From assembly GCF_025353065.1 (NCBI RefSeq), contig NZ_JANXRJ010000295.1, positions 1 to 53,724 on the forward strand: 53,724 nucleotides of DNA, in the 5' to 3' direction. The translations under genes were made by a program, and so were the position numbers. Below are positions 38,555-48,303 of the stretch, piece after piece. The notes under the pieces were generated by a model. It was not told the origin of the DNA. It worked only from the letters and a program-made list of their open reading frames with translations, and did no database searches. Within the stretch, counting starts at the first letter, position 1; the number at the start of each line of letters is the position of its first letter. This stretch comes from Lapillicoccus sp. GTDB lineage: Bacteria; Actinomycetota; Actinomycetes; Actinomycetales; Dermatophilaceae.

Positions 38555-40702
38555 ATGCGACCCCCGCCGCCCCCGAGACCGCTGCGGGACCTACCTCCTC
38601 CCACCGGAATGACGCTCGTCGAGGGCGGCGCCGAGTTCTGCGTCTTCGCCGACGACGCTGACAGCGTGGACGTCTGCCTGTTCGCCATCGGGGACACCAC
38701 CGGGGCGAGCGAGACCCGCATCCCGCTCATGGAGCGCGCCCACGGCCACTGGTTCGGGTTCCTACCGGGCGTCGGACCCGGGCAGCGCTACGGCCTGCGG
38801 GTCGCGGGGCCGTGGCACCCGGAGAACGGCCAGCGGCACAACCCCGCGAAGCTGCTCCTCGACCCCTACGCGCGCGCCATCGAGGGCGACGTCACCTGGC
38901 GTCCCGAGGTCTTCGGCCACCGCGTCGGGCGCACGCTCGTCGGCGACCCGAGCCTGCCCGACGACCGGGACTCCGCGGCATACGTGCCGCGGGGTGTCGT
39001 CGTCGACGACCGCTTCGACTGGGAGGGCGACCGGCCGCCCCAGCACCCGCTCACCGACTCCGTCGTCTACGAGACCCACGTCCGCAACCTCACGCGGCAG
39101 CTGCCGGGGGTCCCGGAGAAATTGCGCGGCACGTATGCCGGGCTGGCGCACGAGGCGACCATCGACCACCTCACGGCGCTCGGGGTCACCGCGGTCGAGC
39201 TGTTGCCCGTGCATGCCTTCACGAGCGAACCGGCGCTCGTGCAGCGGGGACTGACCAACCACTGGGGCTACAACACCATCGGCTTCTTCGCCCCCCACGC
39301 CCCGTATGCCGCGGCCTCGGACCCGCAGGGCGCGATGGACGAATTCAAGGGCATGGTCAAGCTGCTCCACCGCGCCGGCATCGAGGTGATCCTCGACGTC
39401 GTCTACAACCACACCTGCGAGCAGGGTGCTGACGGCGCGACGCTCAGCTGGCGAGGCCTCGACTCGCGCTCCTACTACCGGCTCGACGAGCGCGGTCGCG
39501 ACATCGACGTCACGGGCTGCGGCAACACCCTCGACCTGCGCCATCCCGTCGTCGCGCGGATGGTCCTCGACTCCTTGCGCTACTGGGTGCAGGAGTGTCA
39601 CGTCGACGGCTTCCGCTTCGACCTCGCCGTGGCCCTCGCCCGGGGTCGGAACGACGACTACGACATCAACCACCCGTTCCTCGTCGCCCTGCGCACCGAC
39701 CCGGTCCTGTCGCGCGTGAAGAACATCGCGGAGCCCTGGGACGTCGGCCTGCACGGTTGGCGCACAGGGCAGTTCCCCCCGCCGTTCAGCGAGTGGAACG
39801 ACCGCTACCGCGACGCGCTGCGCTCCTTCTGGCTGGCCGACCTCGGTCTCGGCGACCCGCGGCACGGGCACGGCGTCCAGGACCTCGCCACCCGCCTGGC
39901 CGGCTCGCAGGACCTCTTCGGGCACCGGGACCGTGGGCCCATCGCGTCGATCAACTTCTTCGCGGCCCACGACGGCTTCACGGGCTGGGACCTCACCGTC
40001 TACGACGTCAAGCACAACGGGGCCAACGGCGAGGGCAACCGCGACGGCTCCGACCACAACCTCTCGTGGAACCACGGCGTCGAGGGACCGAGTGGCGACG
40101 AGGGCATCGAGGACGCCCGTCGGCGCTCGCTGCGCAACCTCCTCGGCACCCTGCTCACCTCCACCGGCGTGCCGATGATCAACGCGGGCGACGAGTTCGG
40201 GCGCACGCAGCACGGCTCGAACAACCCCTACTGCCAAGACAACTCGATCTCGTGGTTCGACTGGGAGCTCGAGCCGTGGCGGGCCGACCTGCTCGAGACG
40301 TCGCGCTTCCTCACCCGGTTGCGGCGCGACTACCGCGTGCTGCGGCAGCGCTCGTTCTTCTCCGGCCGCGCGGTCTCGGACGACGGGTCCGAGGACATTG
40401 CGTGGTACGACGGGGACGGCCGGACGATGAGCAGGCAGGCCTGGGGCGACCCCGCCTCGCGGACCCTGTCGATGTACCTCGACGGGGCCTGGCTCGGCGA
40501 GCCGTCTCTGCTGGTGACCTACCACGGTGGGACGGAGGACACCGCGGTGACGCTGCCACGGCCGCCGGGGCTCACGGCATACGCGCTGCTCTGGGACAGT
40601 GCCTGGCCCCGCCCGCAGGAGCCCAGCGACATCGACCTCGAGGTGCCGGTGACGATGACGGCCGCCTCGATCCGGGTGTATCGGGCGACCGACCCCACCT
40701 GA
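38555..40702 (+). CDS. glgX: Glycogen debranching enzyme
   Basis: A 715-residue GH13 enzyme. The N-terminal CBM48-type domain (FCVFADDADSVDVCLF, HWFGFLPGVGPGQRYGLRVAGPW) is followed by the barrel. Key regions are EVILDVVYNHTCEQG, the catalytic nucleophile Asp in VDGFRFDLAVAL, the acid/base Glu in KNIAEPWDVG and the third acid in FFAAHDGFTGWDL. WDVGLHGW, NHNLSWN-like and GDEFGRTQHGSNNPYCQD are GlgX signatures. It hydrolyses alpha-1,6 branches of phosphorylase-limit glycogen. It is divergent from ybjN with 34 bases between. Confidence 0.96.
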   Translation: MRPPPPPRPLRDLPPPTGMTLVEGGAEFCVFADDADSVDVCLFAIGDTTGASETRIPLMERAHGHWFGFLPGVGPGQRYGLRVAGPWHPENGQRHNPAKLLLDPYARAIEGDVTWRPEVFGHRVGRTLVGDPSLPDDRDSAAYVPRGVVVDDRFDWEGDRPPQHPLTDSVVYETHVRNLTRQLPGVPEKLRGTYAGLAHEATIDHLTALGVTAVELLPVHAFTSEPALVQRGLTNHWGYNTIGFFAPHAPYAAASDPQGAMDEFKGMVKLLHRAGIEVILDVVYNHTCEQGADGATLSWRGLDSRSYYRLDERGRDIDVTGCGNTLDLRHPVVARMVLDSLRYWVQECHVDGFRFDLAVALARGRNDDYDINHPFLVALRTDPVLSRVKNIAEPWDVGLHGWRTGQFPPPFSEWNDRYRDALRSFWLADLGLGDPRHGHGVQDLATRLAGSQDLFGHRDRGPIASINFFAAHDGFTGWDLTVYDVKHNGANGEGNRDGSDHNLSWNHGVEGPSGDEGIEDARRRSLRNLLGTLLTSTGVPMINAGDEFGRTQHGSNNPYCQDNSISWFDWELEPWRADLLETSRFLTRLRRDYRVLRQRSFFSGRAVSDDGSEDIAWYDGDGRTMSRQAWGDPASRTLSMYLDGAWLGEPSLLVTYHGGTEDTAVTLPRPPGLTAYALLWDSAWPRPQEPSDIDLEVPVTMTAASIRVYRATDPT

Positions 40703-40877
40703 GCGGTGGGGTCCCGTCACGGGCCGGTCGGCTCCGGGAGAAGCCGTCGCGCTCTGGGAGCAAACGCGTGACCTCCTTGTGATGCGAACGTAACAAATCT
40801 CGGGCAATATGACTCCCTGTAACTAATGAAACGGAGCCAGGGCGCACTGACCTGGCCGTCGCGGAGAGAGTAACCCG

Positions 40878-42443
40878 ATGAGCAGACGTGTGGGAGCAGC
40901 AGCAACAGCGATCGTGACGGCGCTGGCACTGGCCGGCTGCAGCGGCGGTGGCACCGCAGCCGGGGGGGCTGGGGGCGCGACCGGCGCTCCGGTCAAGGGC
41001 GGCACCCTGACCATGGCCCGGTCGGCCGACATCATCTCGATGGACAAGACGACGACCTTCGACAACAACTCCATCCGCGTGATGGAGCAGATCATGGAGC
41101 CGCTGTTCCACGCGAGCCCCGACGGCACGAAGGTCGAGCCCTGGCTCGCCACGGGCTACCAGGCCTCGGCGGACGGACTGACCTACACGATCACCCTGCG
41201 GGACGGCATCACCTTCTCGAACGGCAGCCCGATGACCTCTGCCGACGTGAAGTTCTCGATCGACGAGAACACCAAGACGGCCGAGACCGGGTGGGGCTTC
41301 ATCAACTCCGCCATCGCGTCGGTGGCCGCGACCACCCCCAAGACGGTCACGGTCACGCTGAAGTACGCCTGGGCCCCGCTCATCGCCGATCTCGCGCTCT
41401 TCGCCAACGGCATCGTCCCGAACAACTACGGCGGCAAGACCTCCGCGCAGTTCTACGACGCGCCGGTCGGGACCGGTCCCTTCGTCTGGGGCGGCTGGAA
41501 GAAGGGTCAGTCCGTGTCGGTCAAGGCCAACCCGACGTACTGGCAGGCGGGCAAGCCCCACCTCGACGGGGTGACCTGGACCGTCGTCGCCGACGCGAGC
41601 ACGCGCAAGCTGCAGGTCCAGGGTGGTCAGGTCGACATCGACGACACCCCCGACTGGTCGAGCCTCGCCTCGCTCAAGAGCGCCTCGGGCGTCAAGGCAG
41701 TGACCTACCCCTCGACGCAGATCGACTACATCGCCTTCAACCAGAAGCGCGCCCCCTTCGACGACGTCCACGTGCGCCGGGCGGTCTCGATGGTCATCGA
41801 CCGCGACGCCCTGGTCAAGGCGGTCCTCTTCGGCAACGGCCAACCCGCCTACTCGCTGCTGAGCCCCGGCACTCCCTACTTCGACAAGGCCGCCGGGGGC
41901 GCCAAGCTCGACGTCGCGGGCGCCAAGGCCGAGCTGGCGAAGTCCAGCAAGCCGAACGGCTTCACGACATCGCTCCTGATCCCCTCGGGCAACCCGAACC
42001 AGGCCTCCGTCGCCCAGATCATGCAGTCCGAGCTGTCGGCGATCGGGATCACGATGACCATCAAGCCGCTGGACCCGACGGCGAACAAGCAGGCCCGCCT
42101 GGCCTCGGACTTCGACATGACGACCTCGGCCTGGACGATGGACATCCCCGATCCCGACGAGTGGACGTCCTTCGCCGTCGACCCGACCGGCGGCTCGCAC
42201 TCGGCGTTCACCTACTACAACAACCAGGACGTCATCGCCATCAACAAGCAGGCGCAGAAGGTCAACGACCCGACGAAGCGCCAGGACCTCTACTCCCAGC
42301 TGCAGAAGCAGGTCAGCCAGGACGCCTTCCTCGCCTACCTCTACTACTCGCCCTACGTCTACGCCACGACCGACAAGGTCGAGGGGTTCACGGTGACGCC
42401 CCTCGGCACCTACCCGCTGCAAGACGTCTACAAGACGAAGTAG
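40878..42443 (+). CDS. Peptide ABC transporter substrate-binding lipoprotein (family 5)
   Basis: A 521-residue DppA/OppA-type binding protein. The signal MSRRVGAAATAIVTALALAGC has lipobox Cys21. Family landmarks are VKGGTLTMARSADI, PWLATGYQASADGLTYTITLRDGITFSNG, APVGTGPFVWGGWKKGQSVSVKANPTYW, AFNQKRAPFDDVHVRRAVSMVIDRDALVKAV and DFDMTTSAWTMDIPDPDEW. It delivers peptides to the permeases encoded directly downstream. The 175 bases upstream (40703-40877) contain AT-rich patches that probably hold the operon promoter. First gene of the peptide operon. Confidence 0.93.
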   Translation: MSRRVGAAATAIVTALALAGCSGGGTAAGGAGGATGAPVKGGTLTMARSADIISMDKTTTFDNNSIRVMEQIMEPLFHASPDGTKVEPWLATGYQASADGLTYTITLRDGITFSNGSPMTSADVKFSIDENTKTAETGWGFINSAIASVAATTPKTVTVTLKYAWAPLIADLALFANGIVPNNYGGKTSAQFYDAPVGTGPFVWGGWKKGQSVSVKANPTYWQAGKPHLDGVTWTVVADASTRKLQVQGGQVDIDDTPDWSSLASLKSASGVKAVTYPSTQIDYIAFNQKRAPFDDVHVRRAVSMVIDRDALVKAVLFGNGQPAYSLLSPGTPYFDKAAGGAKLDVAGAKAELAKSSKPNGFTTSLLIPSGNPNQASVAQIMQSELSAIGITMTIKPLDPTANKQARLASDFDMTTSAWTMDIPDPDEWTSFAVDPTGGSHSAFTYYNNQDVIAINKQAQKVNDPTKRQDLYSQLQKQVSQDAFLAYLYYSPYVYATTDKVEGFTVTPLGTYPLQDVYKTK

Positions 42444-42445
42444 CC

Positions 42446-43405
42446 GTGCTCCACCGACTGAGCTTCGTCCCCGGACGCCTCCTCCAGTCCGTCCCGGTGG
42501 CGTTCGGGGTGACGCTCCTCGTCTTCTTCCTCGCGCACCTCCTGCCGGGCAACGCCGCACTCGCCCTGCTCGGTCAGCGAGCGACCCCCGAGAGCGTCGC
42601 CGCGCTGACCGAGCAGCTCGGGCTCAACAAGCCGCTGTGGGAGCAGTACCTCTTGTTCCTCAAGCAGCTGGGCCAGGGCAACCTCGGGACCAGCCTCACC
42701 TACCAGTCCCCCGTGACGGGCCTCGTGCTGGGCGCGATCCCCGTGACCCTGACCCTGCTCGCCTACGCGCTCGTGCTCTCCCTCGCGATCAGCATCCCCC
42801 TCTCGGCCCTCGCCTCGTTCCGGCCGGGCGGTGGCCGGGACCTCGGGGTGCGAGCCTTCACGCTCCTCGGTCAGGGCATGCCGCAGTTCTGGGTGGGCAT
42901 CATGCTCATCCTGCTGCTCGCCGTCGGGCTGCGGACGTTTCCCGTGGGCGGCTACGGCGAGACGGCCGGCGAGCACCTCTACTTCCTCTTCCTCCCCTCC
43001 CTCACCCTCGCGATCGCCATGTCTCCCACCATCATCCGCAGCCTGCGCTCCTCGATGATCACCGTCCTGGAGTCCGACTACGTCGGCACCGCCAAGTCGA
43101 AGGGTGCGTCCGGCGTCTCGCTGCTGACGGGTCACGTCCTGCGCAACGCCGCCATCCCGACCGTCTCGGTGATCGGGGTCAACCTCGGCTACCTCGTCGG
43201 CGGCTCCCTCGTGATCGAACGGGTCTTCGCCCTCCCCGGCCTCGGGTCGTTGATGATCAACTCGATCTTCACGCGCGACTTCCCCACCGTGCAGGGCGTC
43301 ACGCTCTTCGTCGCCCTCTTCGTCGTCGTCGTCGGGATCCTCACCGACGTCATCTACACGATCCTCGACCCCCGGGTCGACCTCGGACGGGCGTCCAGCG
43401 CATGA
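42446..43405 (+). CDS. Peptide ABC transporter permease (DppB/OppB-like)
   Basis: A 319-residue protein from GTG 42446, two bases after the binding-protein stop. It begins RLLQSVPVAFGVTLLVFFLAHLLPGNAA, the classic DppB opening, followed by six helices. The EAA-type loop is SDYVGTAKSKGASGVSLLTGHVLRNAAIPTVSVIGVNLGYLVGGSLVIERVF. It forms the channel with the next gene. Confidence 0.94.
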   Translation: MLHRLSFVPGRLLQSVPVAFGVTLLVFFLAHLLPGNAALALLGQRATPESVAALTEQLGLNKPLWEQYLLFLKQLGQGNLGTSLTYQSPVTGLVLGAIPVTLTLLAYALVLSLAISIPLSALASFRPGGGRDLGVRAFTLLGQGMPQFWVGIMLILLLAVGLRTFPVGGYGETAGEHLYFLFLPSLTLAIAMSPTIIRSLRSSMITVLESDYVGTAKSKGASGVSLLTGHVLRNAAIPTVSVIGVNLGYLVGGSLVIERVFALPGLGSLMINSIFTRDFPTVQGVTLFVALFVVVVGILTDVIYTILDPRVDLGRASSA

Positions 43406-44286
43406 CCACAGTCACCACCCTGTATGCCGCTCGCCGCGCCCGCCGAAGCACGGCCGGCTCCCGCTCGCTCAAGCCCTGGTACCGCAACGGGTCACTCGTC
43501 GCCGGCATCGTCATCGTCGGGCTCCTCGTCCTGGCCGCCCTGCTCGCTCCTGTCCTGTCGCCCTACGACCCCATCAAGCAGGACCTCGTCAACGCCCTCG
43601 CCCCGCCCTCGTCCACGCACCTGCTGGGCACCGACAAGTTCGGCCGGGACGTCCTCAGCCGGCTCCTGTGGGGCGCCCGCGTCGACCTGCGCGTGGGCTT
43701 CATCGCCGTGCTCATCCCCTTCGTCATCGGGACCGTCGTCGGCGGCGTCGCCGGCTACTTCGGCGGCTGGCTCGACACGGTGCTCATGCGCATCGTCGAC
43801 GTCTTCTTCGCCTTCCCGTTCTACGTCATGGTCATCGTGCTCGTCTTCGTCCTCGGATCGGGTGAGGCGAGCATCTACATCGCCATCGCGGCGGTCTCGT
43901 GGGTGTCCTACGCCAAGATCGTGCGCGGGGAGGTGCTCGTCGCCAAGGAGCAGGACTACGTCGTCGCCGCCCGTCTCGGCGGACTGTCGCACGCGCGAAT
44001 CCTGGTGCGCCACATCGGTCCCAACGTCCTGTCGCAGGCGATCATCTACGGCATGAGCGACATCGTCATGGACATCATGGCCATCGTGACGCTGGGCTAC
44101 CTCGGCCTGGGCATCGCGCCGCCCACCGCAGAGTGGGGCAGCATCATCAGCGACGGCCAGGAGTTCATCACCACGCAGTGGCAGCAGGCGACCATTCCCG
44201 GCCTCGCCGTCGTCGTGACCAGCCTCGGGCTCTCGTGGCTCGGCGACGGCCTGTCCGACCTGCTCAGCCCCGAGAGGCGGAAGTGA
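43402..44286 (+). CDS. Peptide ABC transporter permease (DppC/OppC-like)
   Basis: A 294-residue protein; the ATG overlaps the DppB-like stop as ATGA. The N-terminal helix VAGIVIVGLLVLAALLAPVLSPYDP is followed by HLLGTDKFGRDVLSRLLWGARVDLRVG, the DppC signature. The loop EQDYVVAARLGGLSHARILVRHIGPNVLSQAI contacts the ATPases. The C-terminus has LGIAPPTAEWG. The second half of the heterodimeric channel. Confidence 0.95.
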   Translation: MTTVTTLYAARRARRSTAGSRSLKPWYRNGSLVAGIVIVGLLVLAALLAPVLSPYDPIKQDLVNALAPPSSTHLLGTDKFGRDVLSRLLWGARVDLRVGFIAVLIPFVIGTVVGGVAGYFGGWLDTVLMRIVDVFFAFPFYVMVIVLVFVLGSGEASIYIAIAAVSWVSYAKIVRGEVLVAKEQDYVVAARLGGLSHARILVRHIGPNVLSQAIIYGMSDIVMDIMAIVTLGYLGLGIAPPTAEWGSIISDGQEFITTQWQQATIPGLAVVVTSLGLSWLGDGLSDLLSPERRK

Positions 44287-45317
44287 CCGTGCGCACGTCC
44301 TCGGCAGCCGGCACCGCGGCCTCCACCGCGCTGTCCCTCCTGCGCGTCACCGACCTGCGCATCGGCATCCGCCGCCGTCGGGGCGACGACACCGTCATCG
44401 TCGACGACGTCTCCTTCGACATCGCCGCCGGCCAGCGCTTCGGCGTCGTCGGCGAGTCCGGATCGGGCAAGTCGCTCACCCTGCGCGCCGTCGCCGACCT
44501 CCTTCCGAAGGGCGTCGAGGTGCTCTCCGGCAGCATCCTCTACGACGGCCGCGAGCTCGTCGGCATGCCCGGCGCCGAGCGGCGACGGCTCATGGGTCCG
44601 GAGATCGCGATGATCTTCCAGGAGCCGATGACCGCGCTGAACCCGGTCGTGCGCGTCGGCGACCAGATCGCCGAGGGTCCGCGGCGGCACCTCGGGCTGT
44701 CGAAGCGGACCGCGCACTCCCTCGCCGTCGAGATGATGGCGAAGACCGGCATACCCGACCCCGAGCGCCGCTCGCGCGCCTACGCCCACGAGCTCTCGGG
44801 CGGCCTGCGCCAGCGGATCATGATCGCCATGGCGGTCTCCTGCAGCCCGCGCCTGCTGCTGTGCGACGAGCCGACGACGGCCCTCGACGTCACCGTGCAG
44901 CACCAGGTGCTCAGGGTGCTCGAGGACCTCTGCGCCGACACCGGCACCGCTCTCGCCTTCGTGACCCACGACCTCGCGGTCGTCAACCAGACCTGCACGA
45001 GCATGGCGGTGATGTACTCCGGGCGCATCGCCGAGTCCGGCTCAGTCGTCGAGGTGCTCAGCAACCCTCGGCACCCCTATACGAGAGGGTTGCTCGACTC
45101 GGCGCCCGACTTCGACCAGCCGGAGCGGCAGCTGATCCCGATCGCCGGCTTCCCGCCCAGCGTGACCGGCCGGCCGGTAGGCTGTGCGTTCGCACCCCGA
45201 TGCCCCTTCGCTGTCGAGCGCTGCCGGACCGCGGTCCCGCCGCGGGAGGAGATCACCCCTGGTCACGACACCGCGTGCTTCGAGTCGGAGCGGATCTTCG
45301 CCGGGGTGCCGGCATGA
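44283..45317 (+). CDS. Peptide ABC transporter ATPase (DppD/OppD-like)
   Basis: A 344-residue ATPase with Walker A GVVGESGSGKSLTLRAVADLLP, a Q-loop IAMIFQEPMTALNPV, signature ELSGGLRQRIMIAMAVS and Walker B LLLCDEPTTALDVT, then THDLAVV. The C-terminal oligopeptide extension with VGCAFAPRCPFAVERCRTAVPP carries the Cys cluster of the family. The GTG start overlaps the DppC-like stop as GTGA; a second in-frame GTG six bases on is possible. Confidence 0.94.
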   Translation: MTVRTSSAAGTAASTALSLLRVTDLRIGIRRRRGDDTVIVDDVSFDIAAGQRFGVVGESGSGKSLTLRAVADLLPKGVEVLSGSILYDGRELVGMPGAERRRLMGPEIAMIFQEPMTALNPVVRVGDQIAEGPRRHLGLSKRTAHSLAVEMMAKTGIPDPERRSRAYAHELSGGLRQRIMIAMAVSCSPRLLLCDEPTTALDVTVQHQVLRVLEDLCADTGTALAFVTHDLAVVNQTCTSMAVMYSGRIAESGSVVEVLSNPRHPYTRGLLDSAPDFDQPERQLIPIAGFPPSVTGRPVGCAFAPRCPFAVERCRTAVPPREEITPGHDTACFESERIFAGVPA

Positions 45318-46465
45318 CCGCGGCCCGGCAGGACGCCACGCAGGACTCGACCGACGTGCTGCGGGTCGCCGACCTCACGAAGGTGTACGCCCTGCACTCA
45401 CCGGTCATCTCGAGACTCACGCGCGGAGGCGCGCGCGACGGCCAGCTGCGCGCACTCGACGGCGTCGATCTCGAGCTGCGCCGGGGCGAGATCCTCGCCC
45501 TCGTCGGGGAGTCGGGATCCGGCAAGTCGACCCTCGCGAAGATCCTCGTCGGTGGCCAGACCGCGACCTCGGGCAGCGTGCACCACGACGGGCACCCGAT
45601 GCCGGCCCACCGCGACCGTGACCAGCGGCGCCGGATCCAGATGGTTTTCCAGGACCCCTACTCCTCACTCAACCCCCGGATCTCGGTCGGCTCCATGCTG
45701 CGTGAGCTGCTCCTCCTCCACAGGGTCGTGCCCCGCCGCGACGTCCGGGCCGAGAGCGTGCGGCTGCTCAACCTCGTGGGGTTGGAGGAGGACGCGCTCG
45801 AGGCCTATCCCAGCCAGTTCTCCGGTGGGCAGCGGCAACGGCTCGCCATCGCCCGAGCCCTGGCCGTCCGTCCCGACGTCCTGATCGCCGACGAACCCGT
45901 CTCGGCCCTCGACGTCTCGGTGCAGGCCACGATCCTCGAGCTCTTCGCGTCCCTGCAGCGCGAGCTCGGCCTCAGCATCCTGTTCGTCGCCCACAACCTG
46001 GCGGTCGTGCAGCACCTGAGCCACCGGGTCGCCGTCATGTATCTCGGCCGCATCGTCGAGGTGGCCGAGACGGCCGAGCTCTTCGCCAACCCCCGGCACC
46101 CCTACACCCGGGCGCTGATCGACTCGATCCCGCGGATGAGCGTCGGCAGCATCAACGAGGAGTTCGTCCTCGAGGGGGAACCGCCCAGCCCCTTCGACGT
46201 CCCCGCCGGATGCCGCTTCCACCCGCGCTGCCCCTACGCCACCGACGCCTGCCGCACGACCGACCCGGCGCTCGCCGACGTGGCCCGCGAGCACCGGTCC
46301 GCGTGCCTGCACGCCAGTGACCTCGACGCCTTCGACGCCGCCCCCGACCCTCGTCGCTCGCTCGAGTTCGGCTCTCCCACAACGGCGGACCTCGAGCGGG
46401 TCGCCACCACCACCACCGTCACCACCACCGTCACCACCACGAAGGACAGGAGCACGTCGGCATGA
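45314..46465 (+). CDS. Peptide ABC transporter ATPase (DppF/OppF-like)
   Basis: A 383-residue ATPase from ATG 45314 (ATGA overlap). It has Walker A ALVGESGSGKSTLAKILVGG, MVFQDPYSSLNPRISV, signature QFSGGQRQRLAIARALA, Walker B VLIADEPVSALDVSVQA and the Cys-rich end GCRFHPRCPYATDACRTTDP. The extreme C-terminus is a low-complexity run TTTTVTTTVTTTK encoded by ACC repeats (about 46405-46442). Partner of the DppD-like ATPase. Confidence 0.94.
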   Translation: MTAARQDATQDSTDVLRVADLTKVYALHSPVISRLTRGGARDGQLRALDGVDLELRRGEILALVGESGSGKSTLAKILVGGQTATSGSVHHDGHPMPAHRDRDQRRRIQMVFQDPYSSLNPRISVGSMLRELLLLHRVVPRRDVRAESVRLLNLVGLEEDALEAYPSQFSGGQRQRLAIARALAVRPDVLIADEPVSALDVSVQATILELFASLQRELGLSILFVAHNLAVVQHLSHRVAVMYLGRIVEVAETAELFANPRHPYTRALIDSIPRMSVGSINEEFVLEGEPPSPFDVPAGCRFHPRCPYATDACRTTDPALADVAREHRSACLHASDLDAFDAAPDPRRSLEFGSPTTADLERVATTTTVTTTVTTTKDRSTSA

Positions 46466-47295
46466 AGGTCTGGATGTCGTTGGACATGGAGGGCGTCGCC
46501 GGCGTCGTCGACTGGGACCAGTGCCGACCGGGCAGCGCCTCCTACGCTCTCGGCTGCGCGCTCCTCCAGGACGAGGTCAACGCAGCGATCGAGGGCGCGA
46601 TCGCCGGCGGCGCGACGCAGGTCGTGCTCAACGACTCGCACAGCCGGATGGCCAACCTCGACCCCCGCAGGATCGTGGGCGAGGCCCACTACATCTCCGG
46701 CGGCCACAAGCCGATGTACATGATGCAGGGGCTCGACGCGTCGTTCGACGCCGTCTTCCTCGTCGGCTACCACGGCTCGATCTCGGGAAAACCGTCGACC
46801 TTGTCGCACACCTACAACCCCGAGGTCTTCACCCGGGCGCAGGTGGGTGGCATCGACGTCGGCGAGAGCGGCATCAACGCCCTCGTCGCTGAGCACCACC
46901 GGGTGCCGATCGCCTTCGTCACCGGCGACGTCGTGACGTGGGAGGAGACCGAGCCCTTCGCGCCCGGCGCCGCCCACGTCGTCACCAAGGAGTCGATCAC
47001 CAGGGGGAGCGCCCACAGCCTCCACCCGACCGAGTCCTGCCGCCTCATCCGGGCCGGAGCGGAGGACGCGATGGCCCGGGTTGCGGCCGGGTCGGTCGGG
47101 CTCCCGGGGATCACCCGTCCCGGGGTCCTCGACCTCGAGCTCGCGACCGCCGACATGGCCGACATCGCGACCTGGGCCCGGGGCGTCGACCGGACCGGCC
47201 AGCGCAGCGTGCGGATCTCCGGGGACGACCTGCTGGAGGTCTACCGCTCATTCGTCGCGGTCACCTACATCACCCGCCAGGCCGGAGGGCGCTGA
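46462..47295 (+). CDS. M55-family D-aminopeptidase (DppA type of Bacillus)
   Basis: A 277-residue protein overlapping the DppF-like stop. It opens MKVWMSLDMEGVAGVV. Residues that align with the zinc ligands of B. subtilis DppA occupy near-identical positions: Asp8, Glu10, His60 (NDSHSRM), His104 (GYHG) and an acidic residue near 135, with a probable catalytic His around 116 (LSHTYNP). The family releases N-terminal D-amino acids, preferring D-Ala-D-Ala and D-Ala-Gly-Gly, often as a decamer. Its place directly behind a peptide importer suggests that imported peptides carry D-residues, for example from peptidoglycan. Confidence 0.9.
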   Translation: MKVWMSLDMEGVAGVVDWDQCRPGSASYALGCALLQDEVNAAIEGAIAGGATQVVLNDSHSRMANLDPRRIVGEAHYISGGHKPMYMMQGLDASFDAVFLVGYHGSISGKPSTLSHTYNPEVFTRAQVGGIDVGESGINALVAEHHRVPIAFVTGDVVTWEETEPFAPGAAHVVTKESITRGSAHSLHPTESCRLIRAGAEDAMARVAAGSVGLPGITRPGVLDLELATADMADIATWARGVDRTGQRSVRISGDDLLEVYRSFVAVTYITRQAGGR

Positions 47296-48246
47296 GTGCC
47301 TCACGCCGAGGAGTCGGTCGCACCGCCCGGCACCACCCGTCTCTGGGACCTCCCTCCACGGGGTCCCGTCGCGCTGGCGCTCCACGGAGGGGCGGGTGGG
47401 CGCATCGAAGAGCTCGGGGCGGAGCTGCGCGAGGCGTTCGAGGCCGGCCTGGCCGCGGCATACAGGGCGGGGAAGGCGGTACTCGAAGAGGGTGGCAGCG
47501 CGCTCGATGCGGTGTGCGCGTGCGTTGCCCGGCTGGAGGACGACCCACTGTTCAACGCCGGCCGTGGCGCCGCACTCACCATCGACGGCGTGGCCGAGCA
47601 CGACGCGGCCGTCATGGACGGTAGCGGAGCAGCCGGCGCCGTCGCCGCCTCACGCCACGCGCGCAACCCCGTCCTCGCCGCCCGGAGCGTCCTCGAGGAA
47701 GGCCCCCACGTCTTCCTCGTCGCTCCGAGCGCCGAGCTCGTCGCCGGCTGGGGCCTGCAGACCGCCGACCAGGAGTACTTCGTCACCGAGGCACGGGTCG
47801 CCCAGCTCGGCCGCATCCGGTCGCTGCGGCTCACCGGCCCCCGACACGGGACGGTCGGGGCCGTCGCCCGTGACGCCCTCGGCCACGTCGCCGCGGCGAC
47901 CTCGACCGGGGGGATGGCCGGCCAGGCGGGCGGGCGGATCGGGGACACGCCGCTGGTCGGCGCGGGGACCTACGCCCGGGACGACTCGGTCGCCGTGTCG
48001 TGCACCGGTGAGGGGGAGGCCTTCATCCGCGGCGTCGTGTCGCACGACATCGCCGCCCGGGTCCGCTACCTCAACTGCGACGTGGCGCAGGCCGTGACCT
48101 CGACCATCGCGGAGGAGCTCACGGCGCGAGGCGCCAGCGGCGGGCTCGTCGCCGTCTCCGCGGACGGGCGGGTCGTCGTGGCCCACAACTCCCCCACGAT
48201 GTTCGCGGCCTTCGAGCAGGACGGCCGGCTGGTCCTGCTGACCTGA
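47296..48246 (+). CDS. Type-2 L-asparaginase / isoaspartyl peptidase (Ntn hydrolase)
   Basis: A 316-residue protein with GTG directly after the M55 stop. ALALHGGAGG and LEDDPLFNAGRGAALTIDG mark the alpha part. The autocleavage site is GPRHGTVGAVARD, with Thr186 becoming the new N-terminal nucleophile. GGMAGQAGGRIGDTPLVGAGTYA follows. The family removes beta-linked aspartate from isoaspartyl dipeptides and has asparaginase activity. After an importer and a D-aminopeptidase it would handle beta-aspartyl peptides or cyanophycin-like products. Confidence 0.9.
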   Translation: MPHAEESVAPPGTTRLWDLPPRGPVALALHGGAGGRIEELGAELREAFEAGLAAAYRAGKAVLEEGGSALDAVCACVARLEDDPLFNAGRGAALTIDGVAEHDAAVMDGSGAAGAVAASRHARNPVLAARSVLEEGPHVFLVAPSAELVAGWGLQTADQEYFVTEARVAQLGRIRSLRLTGPRHGTVGAVARDALGHVAAATSTGGMAGQAGGRIGDTPLVGAGTYARDDSVAVSCTGEGEAFIRGVVSHDIAARVRYLNCDVAQAVTSTIAEELTARGASGGLVAVSADGRVVVAHNSPTMFAAFEQDGRLVLLT

Positions 48247-48303
48247 CACGACGACCCGACCAAATCCGACATCGACACCACGAAGCGAGGAGCACGGCCC
48301 GAG

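Noticed and set aside
38762..40807. Reverse open frame of about 680 codons opposite glgX
   Set aside because: Antisense shadow of glgX; composition Val/Arg/Asp-rich with no motif.
40572..42560. Reverse open frame of about 660 codons opposite the peptide-binding protein
   Set aside because: Antisense shadow of a clear lipoprotein gene; no ribosome site or family pattern.
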